Below are positions 1-6,386 of a DNA stretch of 16,171 nt, in pieces. Origin of the DNA: an uncultured Schwartzia sp. (GTDB lineage: Bacteria > Bacillota > Negativicutes > Selenomonadales > Selenomonadaceae). The number at the start of each line of letters is the position of its first letter. Position 1 is the first letter of the stretch. The notes under the pieces are model-generated. The model was not told where the DNA came from, did no database searches, and saw only the letters and a program-made list of their open reading frames with translations. The stretch spans positions 1-16,171 of the forward strand of contig CAJPQU010000029.1 of the NCBI GenBank assembly GCA_905372875.1, read 5' to 3'. A program made the position numbers and the translations under genes.

Positions 1-339
1 CTCCAATTCCAAATGGGCGCGAGCCGATTCCTTCATCTGTTCGATCTCTAACTTCGCGGCTTCCTTCTGCTCATGCGTCTCCTGGTCAGCCCGGGCCGCC
101 GCAGCGTCCGTGATCTCCTGCGCCTTCAGGCGAGCCTGGGAAAGCTGTTCTTCGTATTCCTTCTTCAGCTCGGCCGCCTTCGCCCGGTCAGCATCGGCAT
201 CCAAAATATTCTTCTCGATCTTCGCCGAGCGCTCGTGCATGGTTTTCAGCAGAGGCCCCCAGGCAAATTTCTTGAGTACCGCGAGGAGAACGATGAAGTT
301 GACAATCTGGACCAGAAGCGTCGCATTGATGTCTAACAT
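1..339 (-). CDS. atpF: ATP synthase F0 subunit b (3'-truncated by window edge)
   Basis: Peripheral-stalk b subunit of the F-type ATP synthase, linking membrane subunit a to the F1 head. The first 113 codons are present and the C-terminal part lies beyond coordinate 1. A single N-terminal membrane helix (about residues 5-22, with LLVQIVNFIVLLAVL) leads into the characteristic KKFAWGPL stretch. A long charged helix rich in Ala, Glu, Lys and Gln follows from about residue 30, as expected for the stalk coiled coil. The ATG at 337-339 follows a very strong AAAGGAGGGG ribosome site. It lies 75 bases after the atpE stop, in the usual order atpI-atpB-atpE-atpF. Identification is from helix pattern and context, and is firm. 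Confidence 0.95.
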   Translation of the reverse strand, partial: MLDINATLLVQIVNFIVLLAVLKKFAWGPLLKTMHERSAKIEKNILDADADRAKAAELKKEYEEQLSQARLKAQEITDAAAARADQETHEQKEAAKLEIEQMKESARAHLELE

Positions 340-414
340 CCTTCAACCCCTCCTTTGCTCGTGCGAAAAGGCGACCGCCGAAAAGCTGCCGCCTTGCCGC
401 CAAAACACTCCGGC

Positions 415-660
415 TTATTTTGCCAAGAGCGGATTAGCAAAGATGAGGATGAGGACGACGACCGTCGCGATGATGGGCATGGACTCGATGAGACCGCAGG
501 ATACGAGGGCGCTGGTAAAGAGGGAGTCCTTCGCTTCCGGCTGCCGGGTAATGCCTTCGATGAGACGGGAAAGGACCTTGGAGTCGCCGTAAGCGGCAGC
601 CGCCGACGCGACGCTCATAATAACCATAACTGCGAGAAGAGACATAACGATTGGTGACAT
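415..660 (-). CDS. atpE: ATP synthase F0 subunit c (rotor ring)
   Basis: Eighty-one-residue hairpin protein that forms the ion-carrying c-ring. Two membrane helices (about 3-30 and 48-77) flank the diagnostic polar loop RQPEAK at 39-44. The ion-binding carboxylate is E59 in GLIESMP. Aligned without gaps to the well-known Ilyobacter tartaricus c subunit through the RQPEA loop and the carboxylate, Q32 becomes D26, E65 becomes E59, S66 becomes S60, T67 becomes M61 and Y70 becomes I64. The helix-1 GxGxGxG motif becomes SxAxAxG at 19-25. The ATG has a good AAGGAGG site. The upstream gap to atpB holds a small hairpin. Ion specificity (H+ or Na+) cannot be decided from the sequence alone. Confidence 0.96.
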   Translation of the reverse strand: MSPIVMSLLAVMVIMSVASAAAAYGDSKVLSRLIEGITRQPEAKDSLFTSALVSCGLIESMPIIATVVVLILIFANPLLAK

Positions 661-703
661 GAAAAAATTCCTCCTTAAAATTGACCTTTATGATAGAGAA
701 AAC

Positions 704-731
704 GTTCAGCCCGAAGGCTTAGCCGCTGAAC
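704..731 (-). promoter_or_regulatory. Intergenic hairpin between atpB and atpE
   Basis: Read on the minus strand, GTTCAGC (731-725) can pair with GCTGAAC (710-704). As an alternative inside it, AGCC-TTCG-GGCT (719-708) forms a four-pair stem closed by a C(UUCG)G tetraloop. It lies in the 89-base gap, about 35 bases before the atpE ribosome site. No T-run follows, so it is not a typical terminator. A role in mRNA stability, or in the high translation of the c subunit relative to a, is inference. Confidence 0.5.
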
Positions 732-749
732 ACGGCCGGCAGCAAGGGA

Positions 750-1427
750 TCACTCCTCATGCGTCCTCGCCGACGGCGCAATATAGGTGATCGACAGCAT
801 GGTGAAAATGTAAGCCTGAATGACGCCAACGAAAAGGCTGAAAAGAATCCACGGCGTGCTGGGCAGCCAGTTGATAACCCCCGGAACCAGCTCCAAGATG
901 ATGACGATCAAGACTTCGCCCGCTAGGATGTTGCCGAAGAGACGGAACGCCAGTGAAGCCGGCCGCGACAGCTCTTCAATCAGGTTGACGATGATGAACG
1001 GCGCGAACGGCTCAATGAAGTGGTGCAAATGTCCGGCGCCCTGCTTCATCAGGCCCACCGCATGGTTGACGAAGAACGACATAAAGATGGCCATGCCCAG
1101 CGTCGTGTTGATATCGTTGGTCGGCGATTCCATCCCCGGGCAGAGCCCCAGCCAGTTGGCCACCATGAGGTACAGAAACAGCGTGAGGAACAGCGGCACT
1201 AAAAAAACGCCGTCTTCGCCGATCAACGCCTTGACCTGCGTCTCCCAAAGGTCGGCCACTGCTTCCATTGCGTTCTGCCAGCCCGTTGGGACTTCCTTCA
1301 GGTTCCGCGTCGCCAAGATGGCCACCAAAATGATGATCGCCATCGTGATCCAAGTCATGAGGATCGTATGTTCATTAAAGGTATGACCTCCGATCTCAAT
1401 GACCTCGCGGACACCGATTTTGTCCAT
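750..1427 (-). CDS. atpB: ATP synthase F0 subunit a
   Basis: Stator channel subunit of the F-type ATP synthase, 225 residues, mostly hydrophobic. The essential arginine is R162 in the signature AFRLFGNILAGE (160-171), matching R210 of the E. coli protein, with E171 at the E219 position. The SPTNDINTTLGMA block (101-113) and Q204 in the last helix are also typical. The protein is short for the family because its N-terminus lacks a long extension. The ATG at 1425-1427 has a strong AAGGAGG site that sits just after the atpI stop, suggesting coupled translation. No key residue is missing. Confidence 0.97.
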   Translation of the reverse strand: MDKIGVREVIEIGGHTFNEHTILMTWITMAIIILVAILATRNLKEVPTGWQNAMEAVADLWETQVKALIGEDGVFLVPLFLTLFLYLMVANWLGLCPGMESPTNDINTTLGMAIFMSFFVNHAVGLMKQGAGHLHHFIEPFAPFIIVNLIEELSRPASLAFRLFGNILAGEVLIVIILELVPGVINWLPSTPWILFSLFVGVIQAYIFTMLSITYIAPSARTHEE

Positions 1428-1445
1428 AAACCCCCCTCCTTACTC

Positions 1446-1844
1446 CTAAAATGTTTGATTCTTACCTGTCTTACACAGTCGGGATGCCAAGAGACAGCCG
1501 AACGCCAGCGTGAGGAACAAAAAATACCCGATGGAAGCCACAAAAAAAGCGTCGGTGGATATCTGCGCCGTCACGCTCAGGATCAGGATCAGCGAGCCGA
1601 ATCTTACCAGCGGCCCCCGCTGGAGCTGTCTTTTCGCTTTCGCCAGATCAAACGACCCACTGCTCATACGGTTCGTCAGGCTCCAGCAGCAAACAGACGC
1701 GGCAAAATACCCAACAAAAAGCGCGCCGATAAGCCACCCCCGACCCGCCGAAAGCAGGCCGAAGAACCCTATAAGCGTGCATCCTGCAAGGAGTTTGAGC
1801 ATCCATTGGCCGCCCCTGCCATAGACCGATAAGAATCTGTTCAT
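1446..1844 (-). CDS. atpI: ATP synthase subunit I-like membrane protein
   Basis: Predicted 132-residue protein with four hydrophobic segments (about 15-33, 37-55, 80-97 and 100-121), a basic loop between segments 2 and 3, and a charged C-terminus. Size, topology and position directly before atpB match AtpI (ATP-synt_I family), described as an accessory protein helping assembly or stability of the c-ring. Primary sequence of this family is poorly conserved, so the call leans on context. The frame stays open far upstream through atpZ in another frame. The ATG at 1844 was chosen because GGGAGG lies just before it, although spacing is short. The in-frame ATG at 1862 has no visible ribosome site. 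Confidence 0.82.
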   Translation of the reverse strand: MNRFLSVYGRGGQWMLKLLAGCTLIGFFGLLSAGRGWLIGALFVGYFAASVCCWSLTNRMSSGSFDLAKAKRQLQRGPLVRFGSLILILSVTAQISTDAFFVASIGYFLFLTLAFGCLLASRLCKTGKNQTF

Positions 1845-1908
1845 TTTCCTCCCCGGCCACATGACGCGGCCATCGATGAATAATGAATACATACCGTACT
1901 TGCCATTT

Positions 1909-1938
1909 ATTATACCCTGAAATTTTACTGGAAAGCAA
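1909..1938 (-). promoter_or_regulatory. Putative promoter of the atpIBEF transcript
   Basis: A perfect TATAAT (1914-1909 on the minus strand) is preceded at 18 bases by TTGCTT (1938-1933), a weak -35. Transcription would start near 1902 and give a leader of about 58 bases before atpI. It lies just after the atpZ stop codon in an AT-rich patch that contrasts with the GC-rich flanks. The -10 is convincing; the -35 is not. Confidence 0.55.
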
Positions 1939-1945
1939 GGGCAAA

Positions 1946-2215
1946 TCAATTTTTTCCCGACATTTTTTTCCAAAGGGAAAGAATCGCCACGGGAAAACCC
2001 AAAAATATCCCCGTCAGGATCCCCTTGGGAGCCGTTCCGAAGTACTCGTCGAATTTCCAACCAAGCCATATACAAATCCCCACGTTGGCCGCCAAAAAAA
2101 AGCCCAAACCGAAAAAAAGGGAAGCCGCCTTCACCATCTGGCGCAGCCCCCCATAACGTACTTGGTCACTATCCGTATGCTCTTTTCCCCTATCGCGCCC
2201 TGGCATTTTTTCCAT
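1946..2215 (-). CDS. atpZ: AtpZ/AtpI family small membrane protein
   Basis: Eighty-nine-residue protein with a charged N-terminus (1-28) and two membrane helices (about 31-51 and 64-82). The short turn between them, WKFDEYFGTAP, is typical of the AtpZ family, in which an acidic residue follows helix 1. Homologues sit at the head of atp operons and have been linked to ATP synthase assembly or Mg2+ handling; the exact role is unsettled. The ATG at 2215 lies 15 bases after the wecB stop, with GAGG inside the wecB end at rather long spacing. A second in-frame ATG at 2206 is possible. It is probably translated from the wecB message, with a further promoter following it. Confidence 0.85.
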   Translation of the reverse strand: MEKMPGRDRGKEHTDSDQVRYGGLRQMVKAASLFFGLGFFLAANVGICIWLGWKFDEYFGTAPKGILTGIFLGFPVAILSLWKKMSGKN

Positions 2216-2230
2216 GATACTTCGGTTTCC

Positions 2231-3391
2231 TCACGCTTCGAAACGTTCCGGCCCGTGCTCCAAAAAGCCGTAGCGGCAGCGGATCGCCTCGACGATGCGC
2301 CGGGCCGCCTGCCCGTCGCCGTAAGGGTTGCAGGCCTCCGACATGGCCCGGTAAGCCGCGTCGTCCGTGAGGAGATGCCGGGCCTCTTCGTAGACATTCG
2401 CCTCCGCCGTGCCGATGAGCTTCACTGTCCCCGCGGCCACAGCCTCCGGCCGCTCCGTCGTGTCCCGCAAAACCAGGACAGGTTTTCCCAAAGCCGGTCC
2501 TTCCTCCTGCACGCCCCCGGAATCCGTCAAAATCAGCGTAGAACGCGCCATGAGATTGGCAAAGGGCTCATAGTCCAAGGGATCGATGAGGTGAACCCGC
2601 GGCACATCTCCCAGCTCCTGCCGTACCACTTCCCGCACCTTAGGATTGCGGTGTACGGGGAAGACTACGGCGATGTCCGGGAACTCCTCCGCTAACTGCC
2701 GCAGCGCCTGATAAACGTGGCGCATGGGTTCGCCCAAGTTCTCCCGGCGATGGGTGGTCACTAAGAGAATACGGTGGCTTTGGAAATCAAGATCCGAGAA
2801 TTCGGCGGGGAAAATATAATCCTGGCGCACCGTGTGATGAAGGGCGTCGATGACCGTGTTGCCGGTGACGAAGATGTGATCCGCCGGGACGTTTTCGGCC
2901 AAAAGATTCCTCTCGGCGGTGGGGGTAGGCGCGAAATGAAGATCAGCGATAGCCCCCGTGAGGCGGCGGTTCATCTCCTCGGGAAAGGGGGAATACTTGC
3001 TGCGGGTACGAAGCCCCGCTTCCACGTGTCCTACCGCCGTCTGGTGATAATAAGCCGCCAGCGCCCCGGTGAAGGTGGTGGTGGTATCGCCGTGCACCAA
3101 CACCAGATCCGGCCGTTCCGCCGTCAGCACGCCATCGAGCCCCGCCAAGGCCCGCCGAGTGATGTCGAAGAGCGTCTGCCCGACCGCCATGATGTTGAGA
3201 TCATGATCGGGACGAATGTGAAAAAGATGAAGCACCTGATCGAGCATTTCCCGGTGCTGCGCCGTTACGGCCACCACTGTGGCAATCTCTTCCGGGTGCT
3301 TTCGAAGTTCGAGGATCACCGGCGCCATTTTTATAGCTTCCGGCCGCGTCCCGAACACGGTCATGACCTTGATCTTCCCTTTCGGCTCCAT
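2231..3391 (-). CDS. wecB: UDP-N-acetylglucosamine 2-epimerase, non-hydrolysing
   Basis: Cytoplasmic enzyme interconverting UDP-GlcNAc and UDP-ManNAc, the donor for ManNAc-containing envelope polymers (also called MnaA in Gram-positives). The 386 residues are full length, with two Rossmann-like halves of GT-B type. Visible motifs are FGTRPEAIKM (13-22), HGDTTTT (100-106), HVEAGLRT (122-129), PFPEEMNRRL (135-144), VTGNTVIDAL (175-184), THRREN (213-218) and DSGGVQEE (290-297). D102, E124, E138 or E139, and H214 match the catalytic acids and histidine known in E. coli WecB. The ATG follows GGAGGG at good spacing. It lies 19 bases after the glycosyl-1-phosphate transferase stop, and the two enzymes use the same substrate pool. 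Confidence 0.96.
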   Translation of the reverse strand: MEPKGKIKVMTVFGTRPEAIKMAPVILELRKHPEEIATVVAVTAQHREMLDQVLHLFHIRPDHDLNIMAVGQTLFDITRRALAGLDGVLTAERPDLVLVHGDTTTTFTGALAAYYHQTAVGHVEAGLRTRSKYSPFPEEMNRRLTGAIADLHFAPTPTAERNLLAENVPADHIFVTGNTVIDALHHTVRQDYIFPAEFSDLDFQSHRILLVTTHRRENLGEPMRHVYQALRQLAEEFPDIAVVFPVHRNPKVREVVRQELGDVPRVHLIDPLDYEPFANLMARSTLILTDSGGVQEEGPALGKPVLVLRDTTERPEAVAAGTVKLIGTAEANVYEEARHLLTDDAAYRAMSEACNPYGDGQAARRIVEAIRCRYGFLEHGPERFEA

Positions 3392-3410
3392 GCAGCAAAG
3401 CCCTCCGTAA

Positions 3411-4463
3411 TCAATGCGTATGTGCGGTATTGTTCAAATGAAAGATTCCCAGGCGCTTGGCGCCGTACAGCACAGAGGCGACAACGCCGACGAGAATGAG
3501 CAAGGCGAAACCTGGGCTGACCTCCGTCACGGCGACGGCGCTGGTGCCCAGCAGGGCGCTGATGGTATACATCAAAAGCACCGCCTGCCGCTGGGTAAAC
3601 CCGAGACTGAGGAGACGATGATGAAGATGACCCTTATCGGGCTTCATGATGGGAACCCCGGCCAGTTTCCGGCGCACGATGGCAAAGGCCGTATCCAAAA
3701 TGGGCAGCCCTAATGCCAGGATCGGCACGATGAGAGCGATGGTCGCGGCGCTCTTCACCGCCCCAATTACGGAGATGCCCGACAGCATAAAGCCCAAAAA
3801 CATGCTCCCTGTGTCCCCCATGAAAATGCGGGCTGGATTGAAATTATAATACAAGAAGCCGAAAGCCGCCCCGGCCAAAGCCGCCGTCACCACAGCTACC
3901 AAGAGGAAATTCTGCTGCAGGGCCACCAGAAAGATGGTCACGGCGGCGATGGTAGAGACCCCCGCTGCCAATCCGTCCAAGCCGTCAATGAGGTTCACCG
4001 TGTTCGTCAGCCCCACGATCCAGAAAAGCGTCCCCGGAATCGCCACATAATCATAAAGGTACAGGACATCCCCGAAGGGATCGCTGATGAAATCAATGCG
4101 AACGCCGTATGCCATCGCCAATCCCGCACAGCCGATCTGCCCCAGGAGCTTCACTTTCGCCGGGAGATTGAAATAATCATCAAGCAGACCCAGTACCACG
4201 ATGAGGGAACCGCCGATCAAGAGTCCCGTCAGCCCTTGTTCCACATCGGCCGGTACCTCTGCCGTCATCAAGTAGACGCCCATAGCCGCCATGAAGGCGA
4301 GATAAATGCCCAGCCCGCCGATGCGCGGCACCGGCTGTTTATGCACCTTCCGCGCCTCCGGCGTATCCAAGGCCCCCGTCCGAAAAGCCAGCCATATCAC
4401 TCCGGGCGTAATCACAAAAGCCATCGCCAGCGCTACAAAAAACGTCAACCCATACTCCGGCAT
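3411..4463 (-). CDS. Polyprenyl-phosphate GlcNAc-1-phosphate transferase (MraY/WecA/TagO family)
   Basis: Integral membrane enzyme transferring a sugar-1-phosphate to undecaprenyl phosphate, the first lipid-linked step of wall teichoic acid, O-antigen or related polymers. The 350 residues show about ten or eleven hydrophobic segments. Family motifs are the LLDDYFNL aspartate pair (D95, D96), NTVNLIDGLDGL (154-164 region), FMGDTGSMFLG (214-224) and HLHHRL (279-284). That histidine motif points to the WecA/TagO branch rather than MraY, which makes lipid I. UDP-GlcNAc is the likely donor, supported by the adjacent UDP-GlcNAc epimerase. The ATG at 4463 has an AAGGGG site and a strong promoter about 30 bases upstream. 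The final polymer is not identifiable here. Confidence 0.93.
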   Translation of the reverse strand: MPEYGLTFFVALAMAFVITPGVIWLAFRTGALDTPEARKVHKQPVPRIGGLGIYLAFMAAMGVYLMTAEVPADVEQGLTGLLIGGSLIVVLGLLDDYFNLPAKVKLLGQIGCAGLAMAYGVRIDFISDPFGDVLYLYDYVAIPGTLFWIVGLTNTVNLIDGLDGLAAGVSTIAAVTIFLVALQQNFLLVAVVTAALAGAAFGFLYYNFNPARIFMGDTGSMFLGFMLSGISVIGAVKSAATIALIVPILALGLPILDTAFAIVRRKLAGVPIMKPDKGHLHHRLLSLGFTQRQAVLLMYTISALLGTSAVAVTEVSPGFALLILVGVVASVLYGAKRLGIFHLNNTAHTH

Positions 4464-4491
4464 CGCCGCACCCCTTTTCTGTTATTGCCCT

Positions 4492-4520
4492 ATTCTACCG
4501 CAAAGGAAAAAGCCTGTCAA
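4492..4520 (-). promoter_or_regulatory. Promoter of the transferase-wecB-atpZ unit
   Basis: Minus-strand TTGACA (4520-4515), 17-base spacer, TAGAAT (4497-4492): a near-perfect sigma-70/SigA-type promoter. The predicted start near 4485 leaves a leader of roughly 20 bases. It lies in the 84-base gap after the PHP gene, so the envelope genes need not depend on the upstream phosphatase genes. Confidence 0.8.
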
Positions 4521-4547
4521 ACCGGCCGCGGCGGTAAAAGAGCGCCA

Positions 4548-5399
4548 TTACCCTAACTTGACGAACTTTCGATCCCGTCGGGAAAAATAGAGCTGCTTAT
4601 CGTAGCCGTAGGTTTTCGCGTAGGCGATGGCCTCGTCAATGTACGCCCCGCAATCTTCCGGCTCGTGGGCGTCGGAGGAGGTAATGACGGGAAGATCGTA
4701 ATCTGCCGCTACAGCCATGAAATCGGGATACGGCGATATCTCGGCGATGGGATAGCGATAGAGAGTGCCGGTATTGATATCGACGGCCATGTCAGCCTTC
4801 TTCATCGCCCGGGCCACCCGCTCCAAATACGGCGTCACGTCGAAATCCGGTAAGACTTTATACACCCGCAGATTAAAGGGATGGCCCAGCACGTCGTAAA
4901 GCCCGCTGGCGCAGAGTTTTTCTGCTTCCGACGCGTAGGCGTCGTAGATCTCCTGCAAGGGGCGGCGCGAAAATTCTTCCTGCACCGCGGACGCGTCGAA
5001 ACCCCAGCCCGCGACGAAATGCACCGAGCCGATGAGATAATCGAAATCATACCGCTCCAAAATGGCCTTCACCTTGTCCTGATCCTGAAAATTGCAGACC
5101 TCCATGGCAATTTTGGCCGAATGGCCCCGCTGTTTAAGCCGCTCCATGAACGAAAAATACTCATCGATGGTGTATTTGAACTTATTTTTCGTTAGCCATT
5201 CCCGCTGAAAGACCCCCACCGGCGAATCGTCTAACGTCAAATCGTCATAATACAGCGCCCGGAACTCGGGAAAGCCGTGGCTATGCTCGGTGAAACCGAT
5301 ATCGTCCAAGCCCCGGGCTGCCGCCGCTTGGAAAAATCCTTCGGCCCAATCGCAATCGTAGGAACCCCGCTCAAAGTGCATGTGATAATCGATCTTCAT
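4548..5399 (-). CDS. PHP-domain phosphatase, histidinol-phosphatase family
   Basis: Protein of 283 residues with a complete PHP metal site: H6 and H8 in DYHMHFE, H39 in FTEHSHGF, E100, H127 in GSVHFV, H173 in LGHPFN, and D243 with H245 in SSDAHEPE. This set and the length match the HisK/HisJ-type histidinol-phosphate phosphatases, which act in the cytoplasm in the penultimate step of histidine synthesis. No other his gene is in the window, so the substrate is not secured; other sugar or nucleotide phosphates are possible. The ATG follows GGAGGG with nine-base spacing. It lies 39 bases after the HAD gene and is probably co-transcribed with it. Confidence 0.85.
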   Translation of the reverse strand: MKIDYHMHFERGSYDCDWAEGFFQAAAARGLDDIGFTEHSHGFPEFRALYYDDLTLDDSPVGVFQREWLTKNKFKYTIDEYFSFMERLKQRGHSAKIAMEVCNFQDQDKVKAILERYDFDYLIGSVHFVAGWGFDASAVQEEFSRRPLQEIYDAYASEAEKLCASGLYDVLGHPFNLRVYKVLPDFDVTPYLERVARAMKKADMAVDINTGTLYRYPIAEISPYPDFMAVAADYDLPVITSSDAHEPEDCGAYIDEAIAYAKTYGYDKQLYFSRRDRKFVKLG

Positions 5400-5438
5400 G
5401 GCCGCGCTCCCTCCACTCCCATCACTTTTCCTCTATCC

Positions 5439-6254
5439 TCATGGTCCCCCGATGGCCCCCGCGTCCAAAAGTTCCCGCAGCTTCGTCATGACCCCGTAAG
5501 CCGTGTTGGGCGGAATTTCTTCCCGGGCCGCTTCTTTCACATCGGGATGCGCGTTGGCCATGGCGAAGCTGTGCCCCACCGCCGAGAGCATCTCCACGTC
5601 GTTGAGATAATCGCCGAAGGCGGCACATTCTTCCGGCGCGACGCCCAAAAGTTTCTGAAGCTGCCGCACCGCCACACCCTTATTGACGCCGGGACGCATG
5701 ACATCCACCCAATAATGGGAACTCAAGACCACCCGCACCGGCCCGTCAAGGCGGGAAAGAGGCGGATAGATGCGCTCTTCCGCCGCGCCAAACTCCGCGT
5801 CGCAGAAGGCCACCTTGATGATCTCCTCTTCCTTGGCGATGGGGGCGAGATCCGGCACCACGGTGCACTGGGTAAAATATTGACGCATATTCTCCATGTA
5901 CGGCGCCCATCGCTCCGTCACATAGGCCAGACGCTTGCCGCAGAGGACAGGGTAAGCCGCGGGCACCATCGCCCCCGCCGCCAGCACCCGGGCCACATCA
6001 TCGCCGTCCAATTCCGCCGAAAAGAGCTCTTCGTCATGACGCGCCACAAAGGTGCCGTTCTCCGCCACGAAGATGAAATTGTCGATGTACCGGCCCATTT
6101 GGCGAAGAAGCGCCGAATACTGCCGCCCGCTGGCGGGGCAAAAGACCGCCCCCCGTTGCAGGATCTCCCCCACCACTTCGTCGAACATCGGGGGCATCTG
6201 CCCCGCGTCGTCCAAGAGCGTTCCGTCCATGTCGCAAAAAATCAGTTTGATCAT
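5439..6254 (-). CDS. Cof-type HAD-IIB family hydrolase
   Basis: Cytoplasmic phosphatase of the haloacid dehalogenase superfamily, 271 residues. Motif I is FCDMDGTLLDD, with nucleophile D8 and acid/base D10. Motif II is the serine in CPASGRQ (S43), motif III is K192 in NKGVAV, and motif IV is FGDYLNDVEML with D215 and D219. The cap inserted between motifs II and III (about 80-185) is of the C2 (IIB) type, as in Cof, YidA and relatives. These act on sugar phosphates, phosphorylated cofactors or other small phosphoesters; the substrate cannot be predicted. The ATG has an AAAGGATG site. The enolase terminator hairpin is 37 bases upstream and I see no clear promoter after it, so expression may rely on read-through from eno. 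Confidence 0.92.
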   Translation of the reverse strand: MIKLIFCDMDGTLLDDAGQMPPMFDEVVGEILQRGAVFCPASGRQYSALLRQMGRYIDNFIFVAENGTFVARHDEELFSAELDGDDVARVLAAGAMVPAAYPVLCGKRLAYVTERWAPYMENMRQYFTQCTVVPDLAPIAKEEEIIKVAFCDAEFGAAEERIYPPLSRLDGPVRVVLSSHYWVDVMRPGVNKGVAVRQLQKLLGVAPEECAAFGDYLNDVEMLSAVGHSFAMANAHPDVKEAAREEIPPNTAYGVMTKLRELLDAGAIGGP

Positions 6255-6291
6255 CGAATCATCCTTTGTCCCCCACCGCGTTTCCCTAAAA

Positions 6292-6333
6292 GGCGCAAGG
6301 ACCCCAAGGGACTACCCTCGGCTTCCTTGCGCC
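6292..6333 (-). terminator. Strong hairpin terminator after eno
   Basis: A perfect 10-base-pair outer stem (6292-6301 with 6324-6333, GGCGCAAGGA in each strand sense) encloses a 2x2 internal loop. A seven-pair inner stem with one G-T pair closes on a TAGT tetraloop. On the minus strand it is followed by TTTTA, a short T-run. It lies about 53 bases after the eno stop. The structure is unusually long for a terminator and the T-run is short, so partial read-through is likely. Confidence 0.75.
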
Positions 6334-6386
6334 AAATGTCTTTTATCTCAGCACCGCTGCCCTCGCGGCGCGACGGGGAAAAGCAC

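Noticed and set aside
1845..2075. Upstream extension of the atpI frame through atpZ
   Set aside because: It overlaps atpZ in another frame, crosses a promoter-like element, and the added residues are not membrane-like or conserved.
1883..2695. Plus-strand open frame of 270 codons opposite atpZ and wecB
   Set aside because: Antisense shadow of well-supported genes, crossing the intergenic promoter, without any recognisable family features.
4525..4545. Terminator after the PHP gene
   Set aside because: A GC-rich imperfect palindrome is present but the stem is short and broken, and the nearby T-run belongs to the spacer of the downstream promoter.
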